DNA of 64,000 nt from Rhizobiaceae bacterium (GTDB taxonomy: Bacteria > Pseudomonadota > Alphaproteobacteria > Rhizobiales > Rhizobiaceae), in NCBI GenBank assembly GCA_019635775.1, contig JAHBYU010000010.1:62001-126000 (forward strand). Reading direction: 5' to 3'. This document shows positions 26,543 to 34,721 of this stretch, in pieces (the first letter of the stretch is position 1; every line of letters starts with the position of its first letter). The translations under genes and the position numbers were made by a program. The notes below the pieces were generated by a model. That model made no database searches, was not told where the DNA came from, and worked only from the letters and a program-made list of their open reading frames with translations.

Positions 26543-27901
26543 TCATTGTGAGTCTCCCGGTTGGCTTTGAGTGGAGACGATCCGCAACCCGAGGTAGCCG
26601 CGTATGCCTGCCCGCTTCAGTGGTTGAATGCCTTCGCGGCTGTCGAGAATTTGCACCAGCTGCTTGCGAGTGCCGGCGACTTCACCACTTCGTTCGCACC
26701 AAGACTTCCATGAGTCGTAGAGGGAACTGCGGCTTGCGAAGCCGTCGTTGACGCATTCGACACATTCCTCCATCCAGGTCGCGATGGAGTCCTCCGCGTC
26801 GAGATAGGCTGTGGTAGCGTTGAGCACGACGGCGGGCGGGTGAAGCCCAAGCACGCGCCAGTCGCGGCATCCCTCTATCATCCAGCGCAGGATGCCCGGC
26901 CATTCGTCCTTAAGCTTGTCCGCAAGGTCAGGATCGCGCTCTTCGGTAGGGATTGTGACGGTGAATGGGATCAAGTGAAAGCGTCTGCTTATCGCCTCAT
27001 CAATCGAGCGCAGGGAGGGCTTGTGATTGCCTGCGATCACCAACTTGAACTGAGGGAGGAAATCGAAGAAATCCTGCCGCATGAAGCGGGCCGAGATGAT
27101 GTCGCCGCCGGTTAGTGTCTTTATGCGAGTTTCATCCCATCGCCGCCCTTCTTGCGTCTCGGTCGCCGTCACCAATCTTGCCCCGGCAAGTCCAGCGAGA
27201 TCGGTTGGATGGCGGTCGATGTTGGTGGCCGTGAAGGTCTCTATGGGTGCCGTGCGGGCATAGTCACCCATGATGCCGGCGATGGTCGATAGAAATACGC
27301 TTTTTCCATTGGCGCCCGTCCCATGAAGGAAAAACAGGACGTGTTCGGCAGTCGAGCCGGTCAGGCAATAGCCGCAGACTCGCTGGAGGTAAGCGAGGAG
27401 GGCATCATCTCCGTCTGTCACAGTCTTTAGGAACTTAAGCCAGAGCGGACAGTCGCCGTCCGGCCTCACGGTTGTCGATTTCGTGAAGTAGTCACCGGCG
27501 ATGGCGGGGCGGCGAGTGTCGCCATCCAGCATCACCGCCTCGCCGTTGCAGTTCAAGGCAAACAGGTTTGTGTCCCATTGATCGACGGTTGCTGCAATGG
27601 ACGGATCGGAGCGAGCCATCGAGACGACAGCGGCGAAGGTCTTAGCGGAAAGGATACGACTGCGAGCGCCGTCTGGAGCAACTGCGGCTTCGTCGCGGCA
27701 TAGGGCGCGACCGAAACTAAAGACTTGCAAGGTATGGTCGGGCGCCCATGCCGAGCCGTTATAAAGGAACCACCGGCCCCATTGTGCAACGTAGCGAACG
27801 TGGCCAGCGTGACGGGACGCGAAGGCAAGGGCCAGGGCTTCATCGGTGTGTGGCTTGATGGCCTGATCGCTGCTGAAGGGGATGACGTTCGCGTTGATCA
27901 T
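26543..27901 (-). CDS. P4-family primase-helicase (phage/satellite replication protein)
   Basis: About 452 residues. The C-terminal SF3 helicase carries FLHGTGANGKSVFLS (Walker A, Lys200) and a downstream FKLVIAGNHKPSL motif, preceded by a D5/P4-type N-terminal domain (SRILSAKTFAAVVSMA, DTNLFALNCNGEAVMLD). The length lacks a full TOPRIM primase domain, so it may be mainly a helicase/initiator. The frame is open to 27988; I take the ATG at 27901 because it forms an ATGA overlap with the gene before it. It would replicate the element after excision. Confidence 0.88.
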   Translation of the reverse strand: MINANVIPFSSDQAIKPHTDEALALAFASRHAGHVRYVAQWGRWFLYNGSAWAPDHTLQVFSFGRALCRDEAAVAPDGARSRILSAKTFAAVVSMARSDPSIAATVDQWDTNLFALNCNGEAVMLDGDTRRPAIAGDYFTKSTTVRPDGDCPLWLKFLKTVTDGDDALLAYLQRVCGYCLTGSTAEHVLFFLHGTGANGKSVFLSTIAGIMGDYARTAPIETFTATNIDRHPTDLAGLAGARLVTATETQEGRRWDETRIKTLTGGDIISARFMRQDFFDFLPQFKLVIAGNHKPSLRSIDEAISRRFHLIPFTVTIPTEERDPDLADKLKDEWPGILRWMIEGCRDWRVLGLHPPAVVLNATTAYLDAEDSIATWMEECVECVNDGFASRSSLYDSWKSWCERSGEVAGTRKQLVQILDSREGIQPLKRAGIRGYLGLRIVSTQSQPGDSQ

Positions 27902-28098
27902 GAAGCCACCCATGTGTTCGCTGTACGTAGCCGCGGCGTGCGTGTAGGGGTGGCTATATCGTCTAGGGGCTGCGGTGTTAGCGGCCACCAGGGCATCGGG
28001 TATGACTTGTGGCCGGGCTGCGCCCAGTAACGTCGGGACGCTTGGCGGGCAGCCGCCGCAGCTTCCTCGAAAAGTTTGGTTTGGGTGATATCAGTCAT
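27898..28098 (-). CDS. Small conserved-looking satellite/phage protein, unknown function
   Basis: 66 residues from the ATG at 28098 (GGAAG site upstream): an acidic/helical start (MTDITQTKLFEEAAAAARQ) and a Trp/Pro-rich middle (YWAQPGHKSYPMPWWPL). It overlaps the genes on both sides (8 bp and ATGA), which supports translation as part of the operon. No recognised domain. The frame extends 14 codons further upstream into the AlpA-like gene. Confidence 0.5.
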   Translation of the reverse strand: MTDITQTKLFEEAAAAARQASRRYWAQPGHKSYPMPWWPLTPQPLDDIATPTRTPRLRTANTWVAS

Positions 28099-28444
28099 GG
28101 TCGGCTTCCGTCGAAGCAAACGAGTGGATCGCTTTCTCATTGTTCACGGGTGAGGATCTACATATCGCTTCGGATCCGAGCGGTAGACTTTCGATCCAAG
28201 GAACGGCATCTCTTATGAGGACGATGCTTCGTTTCCCAACCTTTCTCACCGGGATCTCACCGCAAGCCACAAGCTTGTAAAATGTGGTACGGCCGATACC
28301 TGCCCAATAACAAAACTCGGGGATGGTGAAGGCTGCCTTGTTCGACGGGATCTCAGCCCGGCTGTCCGGTCGCAGGAGCTCATTCTCGACGGGCTCGGGT
28401 GGATTGTTGTGGCCGAGTCCTACAATCCGATTGTTCTGCGTCAC
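28091..28444 (-). CDS. AlpA/excisionase-like helix-turn-helix regulator
   Basis: A 117-residue protein with a MerR/HTH_17-type DNA-binding domain in the centre (FTIPEFCYWAGIGRTTFYKL then GEIPVRKVGKRSIVLIRDAV). Small proteins of this class activate excision or control the early operon of P4-like elements and satellites. The start is GTG at 28444 with GGAGAG upstream. The N-terminal ~30 residues (VGLGHNNPPEP) are typical of phage-associated proteins in rhizobia. It heads the replication operon. Confidence 0.78.
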   Translation of the reverse strand: MTQNNRIVGLGHNNPPEPVENELLRPDSRAEIPSNKAAFTIPEFCYWAGIGRTTFYKLVACGEIPVRKVGKRSIVLIRDAVPWIESLPLGSEAICRSSPVNNEKAIHSFASTEADHD

Positions 28445-28529
28445 CGCTCACTCTCCGCTTCGTTCGCGCAGATACGTACGCGGCCAGCACAGGTCTGTGA
28501 TGCGCAGAATAGAAAATTTATCGACTAGG

Positions 28530-29300
28530 CTATTTGGGCTCGCAAATAGAACTTTGCAGCCGCCGAGCTATAGCTTTCGGCTTATAAGGCTTGTCTGGTT
28601 GGCATTCCGCTGGAAGACGGGAGAGACCCGAAAGTATCAGTTCGACCAGACCGGATACGGACCCGTCGGCACGTTTGCCACTATAGGGGATGCCCGCGTG
28701 CTTTGCCCAAGCCCGCATAGAGCGGATCAGCTTCTTTTGAGGTTCGATCTTATCAAAGCCGAACCGTGATGGATCTTTGCTGGTATCGTCGACTTCCCGG
28801 ACCGCATCTTCTGCAGCGGCAGCAATGCTTCTAAGAAATTCAGCCACGGAACTGTCCGAGTGAATTACGCGATGAGGAATTTCCCCGCGTGCTGGACTTA
28901 ACATTCCTTTAGGACTGCCATATTCATTGCGTTGATCCGAAAAAAAGTGCGCCGAGGTGCAGTCGAACGGCTGTCGCCAGTATGCTCGACCGAGCAAGTC
29001 GGTTAAGACGACGCGCATCGTCTTCGAAACGTTTTCAAACAAGAAACCGGCTCGTAGGTCGGAAGCCTGCTTGTGCAAGTCCACTAAATGGGACCTAACT
29101 TCGGACAGAAGTGGTGCCCTATTCGCCGCGTACTGTGATGCAGCGAACTCGATGTACATGACCAATAAAGCCTCACGATCTTCGAAGCTGAGTTTGCGAT
29201 CGAGAATCTTCTCGAACATTTGCCAGTCTTCATCACCAAAATTGATCTTGGGTCGGTTGGTGGCATCTACAATGCTGCTTCGGGGGCCGGGTCTGGGCAT
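28530..29300 (-). CDS. Hypothetical protein of the integrated element
   Basis: 256 residues, mostly helical and soluble, no signal peptide or membrane segment, no motif I recognise. The ATG has AAGGA six bases upstream. It lies between the integrase and AlpA-like genes on the same strand; its base composition is lower in GC than the chromosome. The position is where satellites and P4-like elements often carry an accessory or interference gene, but nothing in the sequence proves such a role. Confidence 0.6.
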   Translation of the reverse strand: MPRPGPRSSIVDATNRPKINFGDEDWQMFEKILDRKLSFEDREALLVMYIEFAASQYAANRAPLLSEVRSHLVDLHKQASDLRAGFLFENVSKTMRVVLTDLLGRAYWRQPFDCTSAHFFSDQRNEYGSPKGMLSPARGEIPHRVIHSDSSVAEFLRSIAAAAEDAVREVDDTSKDPSRFGFDKIEPQKKLIRSMRAWAKHAGIPYSGKRADGSVSGLVELILSGLSRLPAECQPDKPYKPKAIARRLQSSICEPK

Positions 29301-29407
29301 GTGCGTCCTTCAACCTTCAGCTGCTCAACGGCCTCGAGACGACGACCCAAGACGCAGCATGCTGGGAGCGCTGGAGATCCGTCTCCAGGTTTTGCGTTGG
29401 CGTCTAC

Positions 29408-30646
29408 TCAACTCATTCGAGGCTTAGGTATCGACCTCTTGCTGAACTGCGTCACATTACTGGCGGTCGCGCTACCGATATAATCGGCCCAAGCCTGCAT
29501 CAGCTTGCGCCGCTTCTCTACAGCGTCGGATCTACGATAAGCGCGCTCGGTCTCGTCTCCGACCTTGTGTGCGAGTGCTGCCTCGGCGACCTCGCGCGGG
29601 AATGCCGTGGCGTCGCCGCACCAGTCGCGGAAGCTGCTTCGGAAGCCATGAACAGTCACATCGGTCAGCTTCATGCGCCGGAGCAGCATCAGCATGGCCA
29701 TGTCCGACAGCGGCTTGTCCTCTGTCCGTGGGAACACGTATTCACTGGTTCGATGCTCGTGCAGGGTTTTAAGCAGCTGTATCGCCGCCGTGGATAGCGG
29801 CACGGTATGCGCGGCGCCAGCCTTCATCCGTTCCCGAGGCACGTTCCACAGCTTCTCGTCAAAGTCGATCTCGGACCATTTCGCACCAAGCACCTCCCCG
29901 GAGCGGCCGACCGTGAGAATGACGAATTCAAGGGCCCGGGCTGCCAACGCCTCTGAATCACGAAGACGTCCCAAGAATGTGGGAACATCCTGATAGCGCA
30001 TTGCCGGCTGGTGGCCGCGCTGCAGCTTCTGGCGCTTCGGAAGCAGGTTACGAAGATTGCCACGCCACGCGGCCGGGTTCTCACCCGATCGCCAGCCCTT
30101 CACCTTGGCGAACTCAAGGACACGCTCGATCCGTCCACGGAGGCGGGAGGCTGTTTCATTCTTGTCCAGCCATACCGGCTTGAGGACTGAAAGCACATCC
30201 TCGGTGGCGATCGTTGAGACCTTCTTTGAGCGAATCTGTGCGCAGTATGTATCCGAGAGAGTCTGGTTCCACTGATACTCATGCTTGGCGTTGCGCCATT
30301 CCGACTTGATGGAAGCGATGTATAGGTCGGCGCATTCGGCGAATGTAGGCTCAGCCTGCTTGGCTTTCTCGGCTATTGGGTCGCGGCCTTCCTCGATCGC
30401 GGTGCGGTATTCCGCGGCACGGGCACGAGCCTGAGCCAGCTTCACGGTAGGATAAGCGCCTAAGCCCATCTCACGACGCTTGCTACCCTTTGGCACCCAC
30501 ATGAACAGCCAGGACTTCTTTCCGGTCGGGCCAACGTTGAGGTAGAGCCCGCCGCCGTCCGAATGGCGTCCGGGCTTTTTTTCGGCCTTAACCGAAGCAT
30601 CCGACATTTTGTGGAGGGTTCTGGCCATCCCCACTTCTATCCCCAT
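29408..30646 (-). CDS. int: P4-type tyrosine integrase
   Basis: A 412-residue integrase with an N-terminal DUF4102 arm-binding domain (KPGRHSDGGGLYLNVGPTGKKSW), a SAM-like core-binding domain and a catalytic domain. Visible catalytic elements: Arg in VGRSGEVLGAKW, His-x-x-Arg in HGFRSSFRDW, and a Tyr in AYRRSD. The start is ATG at 30646 or ATG at 30628; a perfect palindrome covers the first. It lies at the right end of the element, next to a sequence resembling a tmRNA 3' end, which fits its expected use of RNA-gene ends for insertion. Confidence 0.92.
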   Translation of the reverse strand: MGIEVGMARTLHKMSDASVKAEKKPGRHSDGGGLYLNVGPTGKKSWLFMWVPKGSKRREMGLGAYPTVKLAQARARAAEYRTAIEEGRDPIAEKAKQAEPTFAECADLYIASIKSEWRNAKHEYQWNQTLSDTYCAQIRSKKVSTIATEDVLSVLKPVWLDKNETASRLRGRIERVLEFAKVKGWRSGENPAAWRGNLRNLLPKRQKLQRGHQPAMRYQDVPTFLGRLRDSEALAARALEFVILTVGRSGEVLGAKWSEIDFDEKLWNVPRERMKAGAAHTVPLSTAAIQLLKTLHEHRTSEYVFPRTEDKPLSDMAMLMLLRRMKLTDVTVHGFRSSFRDWCGDATAFPREVAEAALAHKVGDETERAYRRSDAVEKRRKLMQAWADYIGSATASNVTQFSKRSIPKPRMS

Positions 30647-30660
30647 TTCGAAATGGGGAT
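30639..30660. promoter_or_regulatory. 22-bp perfect palindrome over the integrase start
   Basis: The half-site is ATCCCCATTTC, perfectly inverted with no spacer, covering the first integrase start codon (30644-30646). A partial half-site (CATCCCCA) recurs at 30626-30633. Most likely an operator for self-control of the integrase or for the element's regulator. Confidence 0.7.
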
Positions 30661-30760
30661 GATAGCGGACGATGACGAACAGTGAAAGACAACAACAGCG
30701 CCAAGTGTCTTATTTTTTTGGGCCTCACAGGCCATTCACGAAAAATGGCGAACAATAGTT

Positions 30761-30781
30761 TGGTGGACCTCAGCTCCACCA
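30761..30781 (+). other. Candidate attachment site resembling a tmRNA 3' end
   Basis: CCTCAGCTCCACCA at 30768-30781 equals the usual 3' terminus of bacterial tmRNA (acceptor strand plus CCA), but no T-arm or other tmRNA part precedes it. It is embedded in a 7-bp inverted repeat (TGGTGGA 30761-30767 / TCCACCA 30775-30781). Integrases of the P4 type often insert at the ends of tRNA or ssrA genes and leave a short copy at the far end. I infer that this is the right attachment site; the intact gene is not in this window. Confidence 0.45.
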
Positions 30782-30863
30782 TCGGTCGGCGGTATCTATT
30801 TGAAATTTAAGTTTGAATTGGAACAGCGCTACGCTTTCGCCACTTTACCGTCGCGCGCATGCC

Positions 30864-30959
30864 TCACGGCAGCACATGTGGCTCCCAATCATCAATCAGG
30901 TCATACACGGCGGTCATATCGAGATAGCGCTCATCCAGTGCGCGACAAATATCGTTCAA
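30864..30959 (-). pseudogene. Short open C-terminal fragment of an unknown protein
   Basis: Minus-strand codons read NDICRALDERYLDMTAVYD and then LIDDWEPHVLP to a stop at 30864, a protein-like tail of ~31 residues with at best a TTG start. It may be the end of a gene interrupted when the element inserted. Nothing else is seen between 30782 and 30970. Confidence 0.25.
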
Positions 30960-30969
30960 ATATGCGCTG

Positions 30970-31548
30970 CTATTGAAGCAGGTTCTGGATAACAGGAAGC
31001 AGGCGTTGCGCCACAACACGATGGCCTGCCCGGTTCATGTGCAGCCGGTCGAACCCGCGATTGTTGATGTCGTAGCAGGCACTTCCCGGTACGAGAACCG
31101 CGCCGTTGGCGATGGCGATGCGGTTCCAGCTTGCTCCGTCCAGGCCACAGAGAACCACCTTTACGCCGCGCGAGCGGAGAAGCTTCAGGATGGCTTCAAC
31201 GTTTGCATCTCGCTCGGCGGGCGAAATGTCCCTTCGCTTGTCGTTGTATCCTCCTTGAACGATAGCGAGCAAAGTGCCGCGCGGTACGGCCGACTTCGCT
31301 CGCGATAACATGCCGGCTGTCGTATCGCCGCTGATCCCCCGGTTTACAACTTTGACGTCGTATCCGGACTGACGAAGGGAGTTCTCGATCAAGGCCGGGA
31401 ATGCATTTCTCTTTCCAACAAACAAACCGGCGGTGTTGCTGTCCCCCAAGGCCACAATCTGGATGGGCTCCGCTTGTGCCCATGTGGCCAACGTCAACAC
31501 TGAGAAGATCGCCAGCAATCCAGTGAAATGTATCATTAGGCGCGCCAT
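30970..31548 (-). CDS. Secreted SGNH/GDSL hydrolase (TesA-like)
   Basis: 192 residues with an N-terminal signal peptide (FTGLLAIFSVLTLATWAQA). The SGNH blocks are present: GDSN (nucleophile Ser), GISGDTTAG (block II), GGYND (block III) and DRLHMNRAGH (Asp and His of the triad). It is a probable esterase, lipase or thioesterase of the periplasm. A second, more typical TesA-like gene is at 38081-38743; both share the GDTTAG block and are likely old paralogues. Confidence 0.88.
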   Translation of the reverse strand: MARLMIHFTGLLAIFSVLTLATWAQAEPIQIVALGDSNTAGLFVGKRNAFPALIENSLRQSGYDVKVVNRGISGDTTAGMLSRAKSAVPRGTLLAIVQGGYNDKRRDISPAERDANVEAILKLLRSRGVKVVLCGLDGASWNRIAIANGAVLVPGSACYDINNRGFDRLHMNRAGHRVVAQRLLPVIQNLLQ

Positions 31549-32052
31549 GGTGCGAGTTTGTCAGGGAACACTCATCTTCTGACTAGAAGTACGAAGAAAA
31601 TGCCGAGCCAGATCAACGCAGGTTGACGCGAAACGCGCATGGTCAACTCGGCGTGGGACGATATTAACTGTCGGCGACGAGCGTCACCCGAAGCCCTCAG
31701 CGTTCAAGGGCATACTGATCCATGGCACTTCAACACCTTACGCCAGAACAGAAGGCCGGCCGTCGCGAGTACTTGCGCAAATGGCGTCAGGGACAACCTT
31801 TCGTACAGGTCGTTTTCGGCGTCCTCCTGCCCGCATTGTAGAAATGCGCTTTTGCGCCGGAATTGGAAACAATGTAGCGCTATCGATGTCTGATATGAGG
31901 ATAAAACGAAATAAAATCAGTATGTTATCGTTTGTTGGTGGGTGTCCGCACGTGTCCGCCAATGTCCCGCAAATTCCTGTGACCGCATTCAAACGCAAAT
32001 TCAAGCATGTTAGTGAAACCGACAGGGAGTTAGACTCAACAGCGGGGCGCTG
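31549..32052. other. 504-bp intergenic region
   Basis: No confident gene. A 39-codon plus-strand frame at 31722-31841 (start MALQHLTPEQKAGRREYLRK) looks protein-like in its first half and then degenerates; it may be a truncated small gene. The last ~170 bp are AT-rich and probably contain the promoter of the caspase-like gene. Confidence 0.4.
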
Positions 32053-33585
32053 ATGGCATTTGCGGGCAGAGCATATTTCTTGTGTTTTCTCACGATCGCC
32101 TGGGGGCTGATGCCCTTGGCATCGGCATTTGCGGCCAAGCGCGTTGCGCTCGTCATAGGCAATGAAGCCTACGAAACCGCCCCGCTATCCAATCCCAGAA
32201 TAGACGCGGCAATAGTCGAGGCAGCTCTCGTGCAGATCGGCTTTGAGGTGACCGTTCTATTGGACGGCACCATCGACCAGTTGGAGGCAGCTCTGGCAAG
32301 CTTCGCCGAAGGTTCTGCCCGCGCCGACGTTGCTCTGTTCTATTTTGCCGGGCACGGGTTTGCCGTGAGCGATCGGGGAGGGCCGAGGAATTTTCTGATG
32401 GGCGTGGACGCTGACGTGACAAACGCTTCGGAGCGGGCGTTGCGAGCCGGCGGTCTCCCGCTAGACGATGTGATCGTGGCAATGTCGGAAAAGGCAGAAG
32501 CCACGCTGATTTTTGTTGATGCGTGTCGAAACGATCCGAGCCTGACGCGCTCGACAGGTGGAACCGGACGCAGCGCTGTCGCAATTGATCCAACCATAGG
32601 GCAAAACGTGTTCGTCGGTCTTTCGACAAGGCTGGGTTCGGTGGCCAGGGATGGTGAACGCGGAAAAGGCAGCCCGTTCGCAAGAGCGTTTGCCGCCAAC
32701 ATTGTAGCGCCGGGTGAAAGGGTGGACGATGTATTCACAAGAGTTCGGCTTCAGGTCCAGTCAGAGACCAAATTGGCTCAGCGTCCAGACATAGCGCGCG
32801 ACGATCTCTCACAGCCTATAATCTTGCTGCCAGCCGCAAACCCTGTCGAACTTTCGGCAGTGCCCATCGAGGGTTCGGCTGGACCGTCAGAGAGAGAAAA
32901 GGCTCTGTTGGAGGAACTAGCCAGACTGGAAGCCGAACGGGTGGCTCGCCTGGAAGAAGCTGTGAGGCAGGCCAGCCTGGCGGCGGAAACCCAAGAATCC
33001 TCCGACATAAATTCGGCAGGCCTGCCGGGCAACGGCCCGACGCTGGCGTCAATTCGGATGAACGATGAATTGCTATCTGCCCTGGGGTTGCCGGAAGAGT
33101 CCTCGTGTTCTGGTGTGGGCAGTTTGAAGTCTTCCGTACACCGACGTGTCTGCACGAGATATGCGGGCACCAGCTATTCCACGTGTACCGGCAGGCTCGA
33201 TTCATATGCCGCAGCCTTGGAGAGTGCCTGTCGAAGCAAGGCACCTTGGCCGCCCACGGAGATCCATACCGGCTATGTGTCCGCCGACGGCAAATCCGAG
33301 TCCAGCGACGGCATGGATGCAGACGGCAAGTTGGCTATGAAGGCGAAGATGGACGGGTGGCTGGTGGCGGCCATGGGCGATCATTCGATGAAGAGTCAAT
33401 GCCGGGTAACGGACTGGCACAAGCGTGAAGCCGCCAACAACATCTGCGGGAAATATACTGGTCACGACGCCGATCAATGCCTGGCCCGACTTGATAAGAT
33501 CGCTGACGAGTTTCTGTTGGCTTGCGCGGGAGAAGCTGCCTGGCCACCGGACACGTCGAGAATTGATGATCTAGTCATGCAATAG
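32053..33585 (+). CDS. Secreted caspase-fold (metacaspase-like) peptidase with duplicated cysteine module
   Basis: A 510-residue protein. A signal peptide (about 1-28, ending ASAFAA) is followed by a peptidase C14 domain: the start of the core is KRVALVIGNEAYE, with catalytic His101 (FYFAGHGF) and Cys158 (FVDACRND). A coiled, Glu/Arg-rich linker (about 285-325) leads to a C-terminal region with two copies of the same module, C-x14-C-x10-C-x14-C-x5-WPP: cysteines 352, 367, 378, 393 and 450, 465, 476, 491. The exact spacing conservation implies disulphide pairs and a real domain. Bacterial caspase-like proteins cleave after Arg or Lys; a periplasmic role is inferred from the leader. No partner gene is adjacent. 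Confidence 0.85.
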   Translation: MAFAGRAYFLCFLTIAWGLMPLASAFAAKRVALVIGNEAYETAPLSNPRIDAAIVEAALVQIGFEVTVLLDGTIDQLEAALASFAEGSARADVALFYFAGHGFAVSDRGGPRNFLMGVDADVTNASERALRAGGLPLDDVIVAMSEKAEATLIFVDACRNDPSLTRSTGGTGRSAVAIDPTIGQNVFVGLSTRLGSVARDGERGKGSPFARAFAANIVAPGERVDDVFTRVRLQVQSETKLAQRPDIARDDLSQPIILLPAANPVELSAVPIEGSAGPSEREKALLEELARLEAERVARLEEAVRQASLAAETQESSDINSAGLPGNGPTLASIRMNDELLSALGLPEESSCSGVGSLKSSVHRRVCTRYAGTSYSTCTGRLDSYAAALESACRSKAPWPPTEIHTGYVSADGKSESSDGMDADGKLAMKAKMDGWLVAAMGDHSMKSQCRVTDWHKREAANNICGKYTGHDADQCLARLDKIADEFLLACAGEAAWPPDTSRIDDLVMQ

Positions 33586-33644
33586 AGGCTCACGCGCGGC
33601 TTCCGAGCGATATAGCGGAGCGCTTACTCTAGTTAGAACCCGTC

Positions 33645-33663
33645 TGGCCCACATGGTGGGCCA
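33645..33663 (+). terminator. Short perfect hairpin after the caspase-like gene
   Basis: TGGCCCAC / GTGGGCCA with a 3-base loop, 60 bp past the caspase-like stop. No T-run follows, so it is only a possible terminator or mRNA end. Confidence 0.4.
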
Positions 33664-33696
33664 CGAATGAGACGACGCGCAGATCCGAATAAATCG

Positions 33697-33738
33697 GGCC
33701 GACGCGTGGCATCTTTCCAAAGATGCTGCGCGTCGGCC
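33697..33738 (-). terminator. Long two-part hairpin between convergent genes
   Basis: A 10-bp stem (GGCCGACGCG / CGCGTCGGCC) continues after a 2+2 mismatch into an 8-bp stem (GCATCTTT / AAAGATGC) closed by a 2-base loop. It lies 24 bp past the fasciclin gene stop and downstream of the caspase-like gene, so it may end transcripts from both sides. The tail on the minus strand is only moderately T-rich. Confidence 0.6.
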
Positions 33739-33761
33739 TATCAAGCCAGTAGCAAGCAGGA

Positions 33762-34232
33762 TTACATTGGAGGCATCAGAACCTTGTCGATGACATGGAT
33801 CACCCCATTGTCCGCAGCCACATCGGCAGTGACGATCTTTGACTCGTTGACCATCGCGCCGTTGTCGAGGTCGATGGTGACTTCGGCCCCCTCAACGGTG
33901 GCGGCTTTCATGCCGTCTTTCAGATCGGCTGACATCACCTTGCCGGGCACCACATGGTAGGTCAGGATTTCGACGAGCTTGGCCTTGTTTTCGGGTTTCA
34001 GCAGGTCATCGACAGTACCCGCCGGCAGAGCCGCAAAAGCATCGTCGGTAGGCGCGAAGACCGTGAATGGGCCGGCACCCTTCAGCGTCTCAACGAGACC
34101 GGCAGCCTCAACGGCAGCGACCAGCGTCTTGAAGCTTCCATTCGACGCAGCCGTATCAACAATGTCTGCGGCATAAGCAGTAGTTCCGAACAGCGACGCG
34201 CTTAGCGCCGCTGCGGTCAGCAGCTTCTTCAT
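33762..34232 (-). CDS. Secreted fasciclin-domain protein
   Basis: 156 residues: a signal peptide ([18 protein letters not shown]) and one complete FAS1 domain with [15 protein letters not shown] (H1 motif), YHVVPGKV and a C-terminal [13 protein letters not shown] (H2 motif). Single-domain FAS1 proteins of rhizobia are periplasmic or exported; one Sinorhizobium homologue (Nex18) affects symbiosis. The start ATG has AAGGAAG upstream. Confidence 0.92.
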   Translation of the reverse strand: MKKLLTAAALSASLFGTTAYAADIVDTAASNGSFKTLVAAVEAAGLVETLKGAGPFTVFAPTDDAFAALPAGTVDDLLKPENKAKLVEILTYHVVPGKVMSADLKDGMKAATVEGAEVTIDLDNGAMVNESKIVTADVAADNGVIHVIDKVLMPPM

Positions 34233-34721
34233 CTCTGTGCTTCCTTGCGTTTAGCCCGTTTGGGCGGTTGCCCACAGATTACGCGGCCAACGCAGGAGTG
34301 GATCACTCGTGTGAAAAAATCAGCGTGAACCGTTCGCGCCTGGCTTTGATGGCGCATGTTGATGAGCCACAACACGAAAGGCGCCTATGGAACCCAGACC
34401 GCGCCTATAGAGAGCCATCGCGACTGTCCAGTCGTGAAACTGCCACCGATTTACGCTGCCAATCCGCGATGTTGCCTCGATATGGCGGGAAACACTATTC
34501 ATCCCTTGATGCGTTGGGTACACACGGTAAGGCCACCGACCTGGATAAATTCCGGACCAAAATGAAGATCCCGAAAGGCAAGCGACTACTCGCCATGAAT
34601 TCCCGAGAGAAGGTACAGAGATCAATGGCAGCCTCTTTCGGTCCGCGTTCGCAAGTCGCATCACAGCCGGGAAGCTGGAAAATGGCGGGCTGAGGGGTAT
34701 TTTCGTGGACGCGCAGTAGCC
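34233..34721. other. 489-bp region without a recognisable gene
   Basis: Open frames on both strands here show neither protein-like composition nor ribosome sites at their starts. The part nearest 34232 should carry the fasciclin promoter; the part before 34722 the promoter of the aminopeptidase-like gene. I see no repeat or RNA gene. Confidence 0.4.

Noticed and set aside
30761-30781. A complete tRNA or tmRNA gene at the element's right end
   Set aside because: Only the last 14 bases match; there is no T-loop, anticodon arm or acceptor 5' strand in the preceding 100 bp.
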